Below, piece by piece: positions 47,096 through 57,945 of a stretch of DNA of 64,000 nucleotides. The notes under the pieces are model-generated. The model worked only from the letters and a program-made list of their open reading frames with translations. It was not told where the DNA came from and searched no databases. Where the stretch lies: the NCBI GenBank assembly GCA_914767715.1, contig OU612072.1, positions 14,260,001 to 14,324,000 of the forward strand. Direction: 5' to 3'. Positions within the stretch are counted from its first letter, which is position 1. Each line of letters starts with the position of its first letter. The stretch is from Membranipora membranacea. Its lineage: Eukaryota; Bryozoa; Gymnolaemata; Cheilostomatida; Membraniporidae. Made by a program: the position numbers and the translations under genes.

Positions 47096-47869
47096 ATGGC
47101 TGGAAGTAGCGAAGCAGTTGCTGCTGGAATAAGCTGTCTAAAAAACACTCATCCGGTCGGTATGTGGAAGCATTGCTGGGAGAATGGCATCACACCATGG
47201 ATTGAGGAGGGAGGAAACCGCCCGATGTGGGAATACATGAATGCTGAGTATCTCAAGAACCTTTCTAAGTCACCTTCAGACATGAAAGTGTTTGTGCCGA
47301 TGTGTGGGGCTGCAAAAGATATGATCATGTTGTACGAGCTCGGCTTCACTGTGGTCGGTGTGGAGTATGTTGGCGGAGTCATTGAGAAGTTTTTCAAAGA
47401 ACACCAAATACCAAAACAAGAAAAACCAAGTGAGACCTGGATTTCTGATTCTCACATACCCACAATAAGCGAGAATGGCAGACTCATTATCCTGCAGGGA
47501 GATCTCCTGAAGTGTACACCAGAGAGCCTGCCCTTTCCTCAGTATGATATACTATGGGACAGAGGAGCGTTCGGTTCCATCAATGTTGAAGACCGGGAGG
47601 AGTACGCTTGCTTAATGCTCAGAATATTAGCGTCAGATGGTATTCTTCTTATAGATACGTATGAGCTCGGGAACAAGCTGTATGGAGGCCCTCCAGCTCA
47701 TGTTGGTAGAGAAGGTCTGCTCAAGCACTATGGTACAGGATGTTCTATTGTTGAAGTAAATCGTCATGATGTTGTGCAACCAGATCACCCTAAACGAGGA
47801 ATAATGCTGAAAAAGGGTTTAACAACATCTACTTACGAAGTCATCAACGTCATCAAGAAGCTTCATTAA
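47096..47869 (+). CDS. Thiopurine S-methyltransferase-like protein, intronless
   Basis: 257 codons with stop TAA at 47867-47869. The family (TPMT/Pfam PF05724) moves a methyl group from S-adenosylmethionine to sulfur or selenium/tellurium compounds in the cytosol. Visible motifs: ENGITPWIEEGGNRPMWEYM (N-terminal substrate part; matches the family WxxGxxPW start), KVFVPMCGAAKDMIMLYELG (AdoMet-binding loop, usually FVPLCGKxxDMxWL), VVGVEYV, GDLLKC, and ILWDRGAFGSINVEDREEYA (family WDRGALVAINPxxRxxY). Length fits the family. The ATG is the first after the TATA box. There are no introns, whereas vertebrate TPMT has several. A broken paralogue lies at 24163-25251 on the other strand. Confidence 0.93.
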   Translation: MAGSSEAVAAGISCLKNTHPVGMWKHCWENGITPWIEEGGNRPMWEYMNAEYLKNLSKSPSDMKVFVPMCGAAKDMIMLYELGFTVVGVEYVGGVIEKFFKEHQIPKQEKPSETWISDSHIPTISENGRLIILQGDLLKCTPESLPFPQYDILWDRGAFGSINVEDREEYACLMLRILASDGILLIDTYELGNKLYGGPPAHVGREGLLKHYGTGCSIVEVNRHDVVQPDHPKRGIMLKKGLTTSTYEVINVIKKLH

Positions 47870-47885
47870 TGCGGAACTGGTTTCC

Positions 47886-47891
47886 AATAAA
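47886..47891 (+). terminator. AATAAA polyadenylation signal of the methyltransferase gene
   Basis: AATAAA 17 bases after the stop codon; a very short 3' UTR. Confidence 0.7.
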
Positions 47892-48494
47892 CAAGTATTT
47901 AGATAGGTCCTGGGTTTAACTCGTATTAATATTTTAATCAGATTTAATTGCAAATCAATGGATGACTCTAACACATGTATGTATGTCATTCAGGCTGATG
48001 GTATATTAAATGATGCTAGTTATGTTTTAATCATTTTGTATCGAACTCATAGAAAAAATAATAACATCAAATTCTCAAGAAGTTCATCACATTGGCTATT
48101 GACTTAAACCTGTTTGGTTTACCTGCATTGTTCTGGGTCAGACTACCTCGAGTCTCACTACAGATTTTGTTCGCAACGCACAAGGACTTATTTGTAAGAG
48201 TTATCCTCCCAAATAACAATGTAGTCCATGCCATTCATTGTCAGGATTTACAAAGCAGTATAGATACAGGATAACAATACCAACTTCAAACAATGGCAAC
48301 TCGAATTGTATAACTGGTGATATTTATATATTCATAAGGAAAACAACACAAGCTAAGATTGCACACTTTGACTGTCAGAAAATGTCTTTTCAATGATCAC
48401 AGTGGAAATCAGGTTTACACTGTTATATTGAAGTTGAAAATTAATTTAAGCGTAAATTAAATATTGAATGTCTGGATGTGTTTCTCTTGAGCAA
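47892..48494. other. No gene seen
   Basis: AT-rich spacer between two convergent genes. Short open frames are not supported by any family or splice sites. Confidence 0.45.
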
Positions 48495-49339
48495 TCAAAA
48501 TGTACAGTTTTTGTTTCCAAGCAAATGGCTTGGCATCCGCTTGCGCCGCACACTACCAACAACACTATTAAGTTGTCTCCCTCTCAATTTAACTTTATCC
48601 ACTGTCTCGTGTAAATACGCCGTGCAGGACGGTAACCAATAAGATGGAGGATGGCATACTCCTTCGTCCTCTGAATACATAAGGTCTGGATGTAGCTGTA
48701 GGTTATTGACGATGTCCATGCTCAAACCCAGGCCTTTCTTGATCCTCGTAATCCTATTCTGTAATTTCTAAAATACAGAGCAGAGAAGATTAACATATTT
48801 AATATATTGCAAAAGTTCTAGGAGCGGATGGATGGGAAAGTTGGCATTGTATTATAAATTCTTTGTAAGAAGCTTGGCATCATCAATATTGCTATAACGT
48901 GAGAGGGATCCCAGATTTAAAGTTCACAGAAAGCTCTGTTTCTGTTTTAAAGTCAAAAACTTTTAGCCTCATTAAGAAATCTACTTGACTAAGCAGTTGT
49001 CAACAAGTTTCTACAGCAGCCGTCCTAAGAAATAATCCCTGATCACAATTAGCGGTCAGCGCGATCAATACAGTCTAAAAATTCCTGTCTAGTGATATGA
49101 CAAATTGGCTACATCATTTCGCTTTTGATTGATAAGAATCAAATATTTGCACATAATAAATTCACCTACATTTTTCTTTTTTGTTGACTTTGATCGGCTA
49201 TCCTTTCTTTTGTCTGTTTCTTTAATTCTGCGCCTTTCTGCATCGTATTTCCGTCTAGTCATCAGCATAATATCCCTGTTCCGTATCCTTTCTATCGGAA
49301 TTGGCAGCTGACGAATACTGCTGGTATACTCGAGAGCCA
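48495..49339 (-). CDS. Unidentified gene, last two exons
   Basis: Exons at 49170-49339 and 48495-48767 (- strand), joined by an intron with donor GTAGGT and acceptor TGTATTTTAG; phases agree (two bases + 56 codons, then 90 codons and stop). The first exon is strongly charged (RRKYDAERRRIKETDKRKD, SKSTKKKN), probably a basic coiled coil or nuclear signal. The second has RITRIKKGLG, HPPSYWLPSCTAYLHETVDK and ends RMPSHLLGNKNCTF. I do not recognise the family. A branch-like upstream acceptor TTTCAATTCAAG precedes 49339; earlier exons were not found. Confidence 0.5.
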
Positions 49340-50224
49340 CTTGAATTGAAAGGAATGGCTTAACTAGTAATCATTGATTACGTCTTTGGTAAAAACTTGG
49401 CCCGATTTTAGCAAAAAGACCAAAACAGAACACGACCTCTAAGGATATCGTCATTGTGCAGCTATTCTAGTACTCAAAGTCACACATGGGAGCCCTTACA
49501 TCCTCAAGCACTCCTTTAAAGAACAACTGAGATCCAATGATGAATTTTAAGTGGGTGACCTTGGCAAAAATAGTGCAGTGTCATCTAACATAGATATTTG
49601 AAGCTCAAATGACGTCGATCATTGTATCCTGACGTTGATAAAAGTCAAAAGAATAGATATTTTTATGACATTTTATGTAATCATTTTCAATTGGTTTGAT
49701 TAGCCCTTGAATTTTAATTTGATCAAATAATAGAATATAATAAAAAATGACTGCTTCTTCCATGACACTTCATCCCTGACACCAAATTTCATTGCATTTG
49801 ATAGAGTTCACAAATATTTGGATACAATTTCATTTTAATTTATTTTGTTTGTTATAGGAATTATTAATTTTGGATTCGCTTTTCTTACAAAATATGAGGC
49901 AAGATTTTTGTTAACCAAATAAGGTTAGCAAATGTAGTTTTACAGCGGTGATCAGGGATTTAAGATTAATTGATAATTGGCAATTTAAATTCCAATTTCA
50001 TGTGAACAAATAGAAAATATTACCTAATATATATATACATATGTATATATACATATATTGCTATATACATATGCAAAACAAATCGGAATATAGTTTTTAC
50101 CAACGATTTTCAAAAATCTTTATTTTTGGTTTTTATCTTGTACATAAGTAACTGATGAAGGAAAAGTCTAGTTTTTAAGTCCTTGGATAAAATTATCTTT
50201 GCAGCTGCCTTTTTCCATTATATC
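49340..50224. other. No gene seen; AT microsatellite
   Basis: Non-coding AT-rich sequence, with a TATATACATATG palindromic simple repeat at about 50026-50073. Confidence 0.45.
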
Positions 50225-50341
50225 TTAACAGAAACAGATTCCATTTTGAGTGTAGCAGTTACAAGTTTCTGTACCCAGCCATGCAGTGCTTAATCCTGTT
50301 AGCATCACCAGTGCAGAGAGGTAGTATAGTACTTTAATATT
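50225..50341 (-). CDS. Candidate last exon of a small secreted Cys-rich peptide
   Basis: After a good acceptor (TTTTTTATTTTTTCGCCAG) the - strand reads 38 codons to TAA: NIKVLYYLSALVMLTGLSTA looks like the end of a signal peptide (basic residue, hydrophobic run, Ser-Thr-Ala before the cut), followed by WLGTETCNCYTQNGICFC with four Cys in a C-x-C-x6-C-x-C pattern. The first exon with the start codon is not certain; an ATG at about 50664 with a GTGAGA donor at 50622 would join in phase. No family is recognised. Chance remains a real alternative at this length. Confidence 0.35.
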   Translation of the reverse strand, partial: NIKVLYYLSALVMLTGLSTAWLGTETCNCYTQNGICFC

Positions 50342-50959
50342 CTGGCGAAAAAATAAAAAATAACAGTTTCAATAAGTTTCAATATGAATTGCCTTTTAAA
50401 TTTCTTCTAGTAAGTCATTTTGACTGCTGTGAAAAATAGAATAATCAAAAAATATTCAATGCGACAATTTTGTACAATGAAATTTATATCTTAGTCAACC
50501 ACCTGTCAAAAGAAATTGATTAGCAGATAACTGTATAACTTATTGAATCATGTCACAAACTGAATTGACTATTCAAGGTTATTGCTGTGGTGTAAGGAGT
50601 CACTCAGGAACTGAGTCTCACATGAATGGATAATCCGAAACAAATTGCTGCTGCATCAGTTATCATGAATCAGCTACGAGAAGATGTTACACCAAGCGAT
50701 AACAATTTGTTAACGTTGGACACCAAAACTGATGGTCATAGTAGCTATATGAAATTTCTCACCATAACCATGAACCATAACATAAATTTAAGAATCTCAC
50801 AAAAATCCTAATGAGCTTAAGCCTTAGTGCCTGGGCAAAATGTTTAAAACTGCTTTAATAGAAATTTCTATGGTTCAAAGGCTAATCACTAAAGGGGGCA
50901 AGTAAACTCTTTGTTGAACTCTGGGAGATTAGATTCTTTTTTTGTCTTGTCATGTAATC

Positions 50960-51202
50960 TGGGGTGGTCTTTCAATTAGAAATAGCCAAAATTGCAATCT
51001 GCAATCAGTGAGTTAGCGATACCTTCTAGGGGTCTCGCTTTCAATTCGCTCAGTCATTAATGGAACTATATACAATCTGAGTGAGCAGTTTGGGAACAAT
51101 TTCTTTTAATTGAAATACCAAGTGAGTGATAATTTTGAGCGATGTGATAGTGATAACTTGCTTTAGTAAAATATCACTTTTTCTAATTGAAAGACGCCCC
51201 TG
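50960..51202. mobile_element. MITE with GGTCTTTCAATTAGAAA terminal inverted repeats
   Basis: Left end CTGGGGTGGTCTTTCAATTA, reverse complement of right end CAGGGGCGTCTTTCAATTAG. About 26 of 28 terminal bases agree allowing a small indel; 243 bases in total, no ORF, and the interior is also partly palindromic. No clear target duplication. Confidence 0.65.
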
Positions 51203-51712
51203 CTTTACTCATTGCAATAATTACACTTCTCCCATGTGAGTTTAAATAACAGCAGCTATGATTTCTTAATTATTTTCATTCATTCATGCAAACTTGTCAC
51301 AGATTATACTATTATTCAGTTCTCTATATTAGCTGCCCATGTACCTGTCATTATCTTTGTCATTTAATTTGCTTTTTCACATTAGTTCAGATAGCGGCAA
51401 TTGCAACCTCCTTATTATGTACATTTTTTATCTAGACAAAAAAGCCTATATAATTTGTTGTGTCGTTGTATTTGTGACGTGTAACACCAATCATAGATAT
51501 CCTTAGTCGTTAAAAGCTTGCCACTGTATTTTTTTTTACCAGGCAGCGTATACCATGACATGAGATGAATTATGTCTCAGTAACGATTACCTAATGTGCT
51601 GCAAAATAAGCTGTGGGTTTAATTCTCGGACATAGTTGTGTTTGTCAGATTTTAGAGTTTTACACCGCCGATTCCTATTGGGTAGAAGTAAAAGACCTGC
51701 ATAACTCTAGAT

Positions 51713-52494
51713 CAGCTGTTGGCAACCTGCGGCCTTTTTTCCAGTGCTGCCTAATGAACAATATTTTGCGGGCTGATTGTGGCCCTATGCCTAAATATTT
51801 TATTACACATTAATTTCGATTCCTATTTCGCATTTTGTATTCTTGATATTCAAGTATGTAGGCACAATATATTTCAAAATAGTGGCCATTCAGCATAAAG
51901 CATGTAGCTTCCAAAGCTGTTTCTAGACATAATCATCTTAACTGTTTTGGTGTTAAATCCTTTTTCAAGTGCTTTATTTTCAAAATAACCCAGAGCGGTG
52001 ACCTTTGGAAATTCGAATAAAATTTTTTTGTTAATATCATAGTATAATTATTTTTGTTAGCAAATCTGTCACTTTGAACAAGAAATTCAAATGAGTATTA
52101 CATGTTTTCATTTTACAAATGCTCCTGCTTTATTGCTAAAATGTTCCAGATTGAAACTAATTTTACAAGCATTCGCAAAAAACTTCCCCATTGCGGAGGG
52201 GCGCTACAGTATTCCTCCCACACCCACCATGCCCTTTTCCATACACATGCACCCAGTCATTTACCCAGCCAGATCAAGCATCACACCACAAAACTTCACA
52301 AGAATTTTTAAATTAATATTACTGTTAAGCTGAAGTTCCTTGCAACATACCACAGCTTTTACACATAAATTTGTTTTAGTTTGTACAAAATTGTTACTCC
52401 GGTTCCGATTTTACACCTGAGAGATATGTTGCGCCCTTTTATATGGAGCCTGTGTAAAATTTGGCCTTTTTTAGAAAAAGGTTGCCCACCCATG
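51713..52494. mobile_element. hAT non-autonomous element 1 (782 bp)
   Basis: Starts CAGCTGTTGGCAACCTGCGG and ends AGGTTGCCCACCCATG, the inverted version of CATGGGTGGGCAACCT. Flanked by the 8-base duplications CTCTAGAT (51705-51712) and CTCTAGAA (52495-52502), which fit the hAT target nTCTAGAn. No transposase. Confidence 0.85.
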
Positions 52495-52502
52495 CTCTAG
52501 AA

Positions 52503-53349
52503 CAGCTGTGGGCAACCTGCGGCCTTTTTGCCAGTGCGGCCTAATGGGTAATCTTTTACGGCCTAATTGTAGCCTTATGTCCTTGAAAATCATACACTCA
52601 AGTTTTAACTGTCATGTGGATGTCCAAGTATGCATTACCCTCTTCAAGCACAATTCATTGTTGGGATATCAAAATATTGCATTCTGTATTTACCATGCGC
52701 TAAGTTACTTACATACTAGCAACTCAAGGAAACTCCCTATTCTACACAAAAGCATCATAAATGTACTGGCGCCAACTACTCTTTCACAAGCTTCCATTTG
52801 AATAAATACCCCAAATAGTGAAGACATCATCGTTATATTGTGAGAGAAAAGCAATTTAATCAATTTTTTCACCTCTGGATAATATTTCAACTACAAACTG
52901 TTTTTTGCAAAGCTGTCATTTTGAGCAAGAGCGGCAAAGTTGCTCTATCAAAAATTTGACATGTTACAATTGCTCCAGCATTTTGGCTGAAATGTTCCAG
53001 ATTGAATCTCATTGACAAGTATGCAGATATTTACTGCACCTCTTGCGCCCATCCTGCCCTTTGCCCTACTGCTTGAAACACTGGGAAACAGGCATGTACG
53101 AAACCGTTTCCCAGACACAAAACTTAGTAGATTAGATAAACAAGATAAAGTGGTTCTGTTAAACTGATGCGACTTGAAAAATATAATGCCTATTGCAACA
53201 TAACAATAACATTTTTAGTTTGTATAAAATACATAGTGCAAAATTATACTTCGCCTGTTACAAGTTTATGCCGGAAAATTATGTTGTGGCTTTTCGTGTT
53301 GATTCTGCATAAAATGCGGCCTTCCGCAAAAAAAGGTTGCCTACCCATG
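52503..53349. mobile_element. hAT non-autonomous element 2 (847 bp)
   Basis: Starts CAGCTGTGGGCAACCTGCGG and ends AGGTTGCCTACCCATG. Flanks CTCTAGAA (shared with element 1) and CTCTAGAT (53350-53357, shared with element 3). The inside is a diverged relative of element 1, e.g. CAGTGCGGCCTAATGG near the start. Confidence 0.85.
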
Positions 53350-53357
53350 CTCTAGAT

Positions 53358-53495
53358 CAGCTGTGGGCAACCTGCGGCCTTTTTGCCAGTGCGGCCTAAT
53401 GGGTGATCTTTTGCGGCCTAATTGTGGCCTTATGTCTGTTAAAATCACACATTCAAGTTTTTACTGTCATGTGGATGTCCAAGAATGCATTTCCC
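53358..53495. mobile_element. hAT element 3, left end only recognisable
   Basis: Starts CAGCTGTGGGCAACCTGCGG immediately after CTCTAGAT and follows element 2 closely (GCGGCCTAATTGTGGCCTTATG, CATGTGGATGTCCAAG) until about 53490. No right end was found up to 54250, so it is truncated or contains different sequence. Confidence 0.75.
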
Positions 53496-54254
53496 CATAT
53501 CCTGTCATTAGCATGTTAGGAAAAGATGCGGAGCTGACACATCGAAGTTGAAAAAATGTGCTTTTATCAATCAGTTGGCGTTGCAAAGCCACATTCAAAT
53601 CTCTTGTCAGTGACAGAACTTATTTATGTTCCCACAAACAAATGACACCGAAGCTCTCAGTTAGTCAGTATTTGTGAACCATCTTTAGAAGTGTTTGATT
53701 TCAGACTCTGACAGTTGAGTTTCGTTCTGAAAAGTGGGGCACTCATTGAACTGAAAAATGACACAACAGGCAATTGAAACATCAAAAATGTTGTTTGTAA
53801 TTACCCCAAGACAGTGGTCTTGCGCAAAAATGTTATTTTTAATTACCCCAAGACAGTGGTCATACTAGTCTCATAAGAAGTTTGACATAATTCAATTGAA
53901 ATTTTCAATTTGTGCTGGTCTAATACGAGCAGACTTCTGCAAGTTTACTTGGTGAATCAATTGTCATGTCAACAAAATCCCACCCACAATGCAATTTCAA
54001 CCTGGAATGCCCTGAAGATCAAAACGTTTTGCGTATGAGTTTTTCATTAGTAGGAGTTATGTCCCCACACATATAATGCAAAAACAAAAGACCTTTTAAT
54101 TTCTAAATGTGACCACTACAACTGGGTACACCCGGTGAATTTTACAGAATATACACCAATGAAGTATAAAACGTGATCAGTATCCTGCCATCAAATATTG
54201 TCCGTGCCATAAAAACTTATGCTATAGCTGCTTCTGGCCTATGATCTTCCCAAG
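53496..54254. other. No gene seen
   Basis: Contains a short local duplication, AATTACCCCAAGACAGTGGT, at 53801 and 53837. Otherwise unrecognised; it may be the inside of hAT element 3. Confidence 0.4.
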
Positions 54255-54261
54255 TGATAAA

Positions 54262-54960
54262 GTCAGTTTTTTAAACCCAGCAAAAGAGCAGTGGCTTGAG
54301 GAAAAAGTGGATGTGGAGTGGTTAAATTTAACTGTCTGAACAAGAATGGCTCATGGATGATTTTGTTCTTAGTGAGATATTCTTGCAGATGGTGATTTTT
54401 GTGTTTCTCAAATATTTTTAAAAGAACAGGTAAAACTGAAATTGGCCTATAATTTGATGGGTTATTTAATATCACTAGATTTATGTATTGGTGAAACTCG
54501 AGCTAGTTTCCATATTGAAGGGAACTGTCCTTCGCTTAAAACCCTGTTAAACATATCAGTGACAATATCCACAATGTAAGGCCAAACAAGCTTCAACATC
54601 TTCACTGTAATTCTGTCAGGTCCTGTACTTTTACTATCAGGAATATGGCACAATATACTTGTACATGTGAAAGGGGTGAATTGTGGTATGTCTGTCAAAT
54701 TATGTTCTGATAAGGGAAATGTCATCTCATCCGTTACAACAAGGTTCTTTGTGATTGATTTTGCAATGGATGTGAAATGGCTGTTAAATTGATCTGCACT
54801 CAAATTTGTCTCAGGGAAAGTCTCCTTCTTTTTATTCTTTAAAACATCCCAAACAGGTTTTGTGTTACCTTTAGACTTTTTAATAGTATTAGAAATGGCT
54901 CTTTTTTTCTTTTGTCTGATCATATTAGTGACATAATTTCACTGTTTTTATATCCTTCCC
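54262..54960 (-). pseudogene. LINE ORF2 reverse transcriptase, N-terminal part
   Basis: KPVWDVLKNKKKETFPE, SKSTGPDRITVKMLKLVWP, FPSIWKLARVSPIHKSSD, then in another frame NPSNYRPISVLPVLLKIFEK. The match stops before the QxGFR and YADD motifs. Confidence 0.85.
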
Positions 54961-55282
54961 AATCACCGTTTTGTTTGAGTTGATCTCTGATTTTGATGTT
55001 CATTTTTACCTCATCATCTAACCATATTGGAAGATTATGCGTTCTTACAAAACGAGTCTTCTCAAACACATGTTTTGATATAAGATGATTCTAATGGCTA
55101 TAGAACTTCTCAAACATTGAGTCTATTGATCTTTCATACTTTCATCTTTCCCTTGAGAATGTGTTAAAAGTGTTTTCAAGTGTTGCAAACGAATAATCCA
55201 AAAAATGTTACCTTGCATCTTTGTTTAGATATTTTAATATTTCTATCAATCTCTCTTGAAGCTGCTATCATGAAATGATCGC

Positions 55283-55930
55283 TCAGTGAATATTTGATGA
55301 CACCAGATTTAGCAATATTGTCACATTTACTTGAATATAGATGTGGTCAATTAGTGTCCTTGATGAATTAGTTATGCAAGTGGGTTCAGATATAAGTTGA
55401 TTTAACAGCAGTGGAGAGGTAACATTATCTAACCACCTGTTTTTCGAAGCTGGATTCAGCAAATCAATATTGAAATCACTAAATATTATAATTTCATCGT
55501 TCAAACCATTACAACACTCGACAAACTCTGAAAAGTCTGTGTTCCATGATGATTTTGATTGGGGACGTCTATATAAATATGTGACCAAAAAACTCTTTTG
55601 GCTTCTGGGTCTGACCTTGACTGTTATACTCTCATCCATGTAAAGATCTAAATTTTCCAGATGTTCAATGACCAGTGAATCATAGACATAGCAGAGTAAT
55701 CCCCCACCATTGTTACAGAGCCTATCCCTTCTTATCACCATATATCCTGGTACCTCATATAGGCAGCTGTCATCATTTTTATTCAAAAATGTTTGAGCCA
55801 AACACAGTATACTGAATTTGTGATCACTAAGAATTAATGAACTTCTTCCAGTTTGCTTGCCAATCCACGGATATTAAGATATGCGCTATGAAAATTCATT
55901 GCCATTATAGAAGTTTTTCAAAATGGCATT
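55283..55930 (-). pseudogene. LINE ORF2 endonuclease
   Basis: After a frameshifted start (NIRGLASKLEEV, DHKFSILCLAQTFL) the frame is open for 172 codons: GGGLLCYVYDSLV, VTYLYRRPQSK, IIIFSDFNIDLL (catalytic Asp/Asn) and TLIDHIYI, then SDHF in a further frame. One change from the usual SETWL to AQTFL removes the expected catalytic Glu. Confidence 0.8.
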
Positions 55931-55946
55931 TAAGTTTAAGTGAGTC

Positions 55947-56447
55947 TTAAATCATACCTTGACTGAGGACCTTGTTGTATTGGTCCTGAGTCTCAAACTT
56001 TACTTTGAAGATGCACATTTTCTTTTCCCCTTTGTAAATCCTTATAGCTGATAAGTTGGGGAAATTCTGTGATATCTCTTTTATTACAAGTTCATCATCA
56101 GCATCGATAGGAATGCCTCTCAGCATACCAGTGTTGACTTTTGCTGATTCTGGATTGATTGTCTTTCTCACTTGCGAATTTTCAAATAGTAATGTATTCC
56201 AAGTGTTTATCAACTTGGTCACTGTCTTTTCATCGCGAAGGTGCAGCATAATTTTTGGAGATTCTGTCTTGAAATTGTAGGTCGTTATGTTTTCGATGAT
56301 GGTTGGGCCGAATTCACGATTAATCTCACGTCTGATGTTGTCTTGATTATAGTTTTGGTAGGTTTTTGATGACTTGTTGATACTTATTACGATGCAGTGC
56401 TTGGGTTTGAAGTTGTTCGGGCGAGCTGTTTTTCTAGTAGATGGCAT
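55947..56447 (-). pseudogene. LINE ORF1-like protein
   Basis: 166 codons without a break. The last two thirds (PKIMLHLRDEKTVTKLINTW, LRGIPIDADDELVIKEI, IRIYKGEKKMCIFKVKFE) has the strand-helix pattern and RGIP/VKF-like motifs of the RNA-recognition domain found in many LINE ORF1 proteins. The role is RNA binding and particle formation. Being intact is notable next to the decayed ORF2. Confidence 0.65.
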
Positions 56448-56664
56448 GTGATCTGGTGTGTTGGATGTAGTCGCCGGTGAGCTTGGTTTTGGTGGGTTTT
56501 GATGTGTTGTTGATCAGTTACAACTTGGAGTTACAAGTTACCATGTCCCTGGGGCATTTGCCCCCAGGATGTAGTTCAGCAATAAACAACATAACTGCCG
56601 ACGAACATCATATATTAACATACATGGAACAATTAACTGATATTATCTCTTTGAGTGTGTATGT

Positions 56665-57190
56665 CACGATCATAACTCAATGATCGCTCTGAGAATATTT
56701 GACCAGACCAGACTATATTGACCAACATTGTCACGTCATTTATATTTCAACAGCAGTGGAGAGGTAACATAATCTAACCTTATCTATTTTTTCGAAGAAC
56801 GATTGAGAAAATCAATATTGAAATCACCAAATATGTTAACTTCATAATTCAAACCATAACAGCGCTCCACGAACTCTGAAAATCTGTGTTCCATGATGCC
56901 TTTGATTGGGGAGGTCTATAAAAAATATTATGTGACCAAAAACCCTTTTGGCTTCATGGTTTCACCTTGATTGTTATCTCTCATCCATGGAAAGATCTAA
57001 ATTTTGCAGTTGTTCAATGACCAATGAATCATGGACATAACAGAGTAAACCCCCTCCATTAATACGGGGTCTATTCCTACATGTCACCATATATCCTGGT
57101 ATCTCATAAAGGCAGAGGTAATAATTTTCATTCATAAATGTGTCAGCTTCATGAAATTGGTGAATGAATGGAGCAATGTTTCTTCTCACA
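56665..57190 (-). repeat. Second copy of the LINE endonuclease segment
   Basis: Matches 55265-55790 in the same orientation (e.g. GGGLLCYVHDSLVIEQLQNL against GGGLLCYVYDSLVIEHLENL), but diverged. It lies upstream of ORF1, so it is either a separate LINE copy or a partial tandem duplication. Confidence 0.8.
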
Positions 57191-57945
57191 TATCAACAAA
57201 TAGTGCAAAATCTTAAGCAATCCTAGTGTCATGATAGGACATAACATTCAAATAGCCTAATAATATGGTGTCAATCTTTCTTAATGAGAAATATTATATA
57301 TTAAAACATACTTATTGTGATTGGTTGCCATCTGCAAAACTGGCTAAAGAATATTTGCGTAACTCTTATTTCTCTATGGTAACTTAGTAAGAACTTAACA
57401 CTCCATAACCAAATTTTTGTTGTTTGTGTGTGGCATTGCTTAGGTGGTAGGAATATTAAATTATCATTAAATTTTGTTTGTTTTCTTTTTGTATACAAAT
57501 AGAAAATAAAATGTAACCTTAACAAAATCTGATTTTAACAATTATCACTTTTTGAGGCATTCTGAACACAGTTATAATATCAGGAACAGATACCCTTCAC
57601 TATGCTATCATTACAACTTTCACCACTTCCTAACCTTGTTATCATCTCAATATACTTTACGAGGCATCGTTAACACAGTTATATCAGAGACAGATCCCCA
57701 TCCACTGTGTTCAATGTTTCGATTTGTAACACAGTAAGGTTGAACATATATTGGTTAAGGTATATCATTTGCTGAGATAATATGAATAAAAGAATCAAGA
57801 AATCAGAATGTGATACTTTAAATTGTTTATAAACAATTTCATACCATGACAAAGATTGTATCAGGAATTGTAGAGGATTTTGAGGGGGTTTACCCTAAGG
57901 CGGCGATACCCGCCACTGCAACCACGCACATTGCCTATTTCTACT
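57191..57945. repeat. Spacer with a two-copy 107-base repeat
   Basis: GAGGCATTCTGAACACAGTT at 57554 and GAGGCATCGTTAACACAGTT at 57661 start two diverged tandem copies. No gene seen. Confidence 0.5.

Larger units (their letters stand above)
54262..56447 (-). mobile_element. CR1/L2-like LINE with ORF1, 3' part lost
   Basis: - strand order ORF1 (55947-56447), endonuclease (55283-55930), RT start (54262-55280). It ends within the RT, shortly after the RPISVLPVLLKIFE motif, so the active site, the 3' UTR and tail are missing. Several frame breaks. Confidence 0.87.

Noticed and set aside
47149-47397. 82-codon - strand frame, also mirrored at 24950-25309
   Set aside because: Antisense to the methyltransferase gene and its pseudogene; it is open only because of codon composition.
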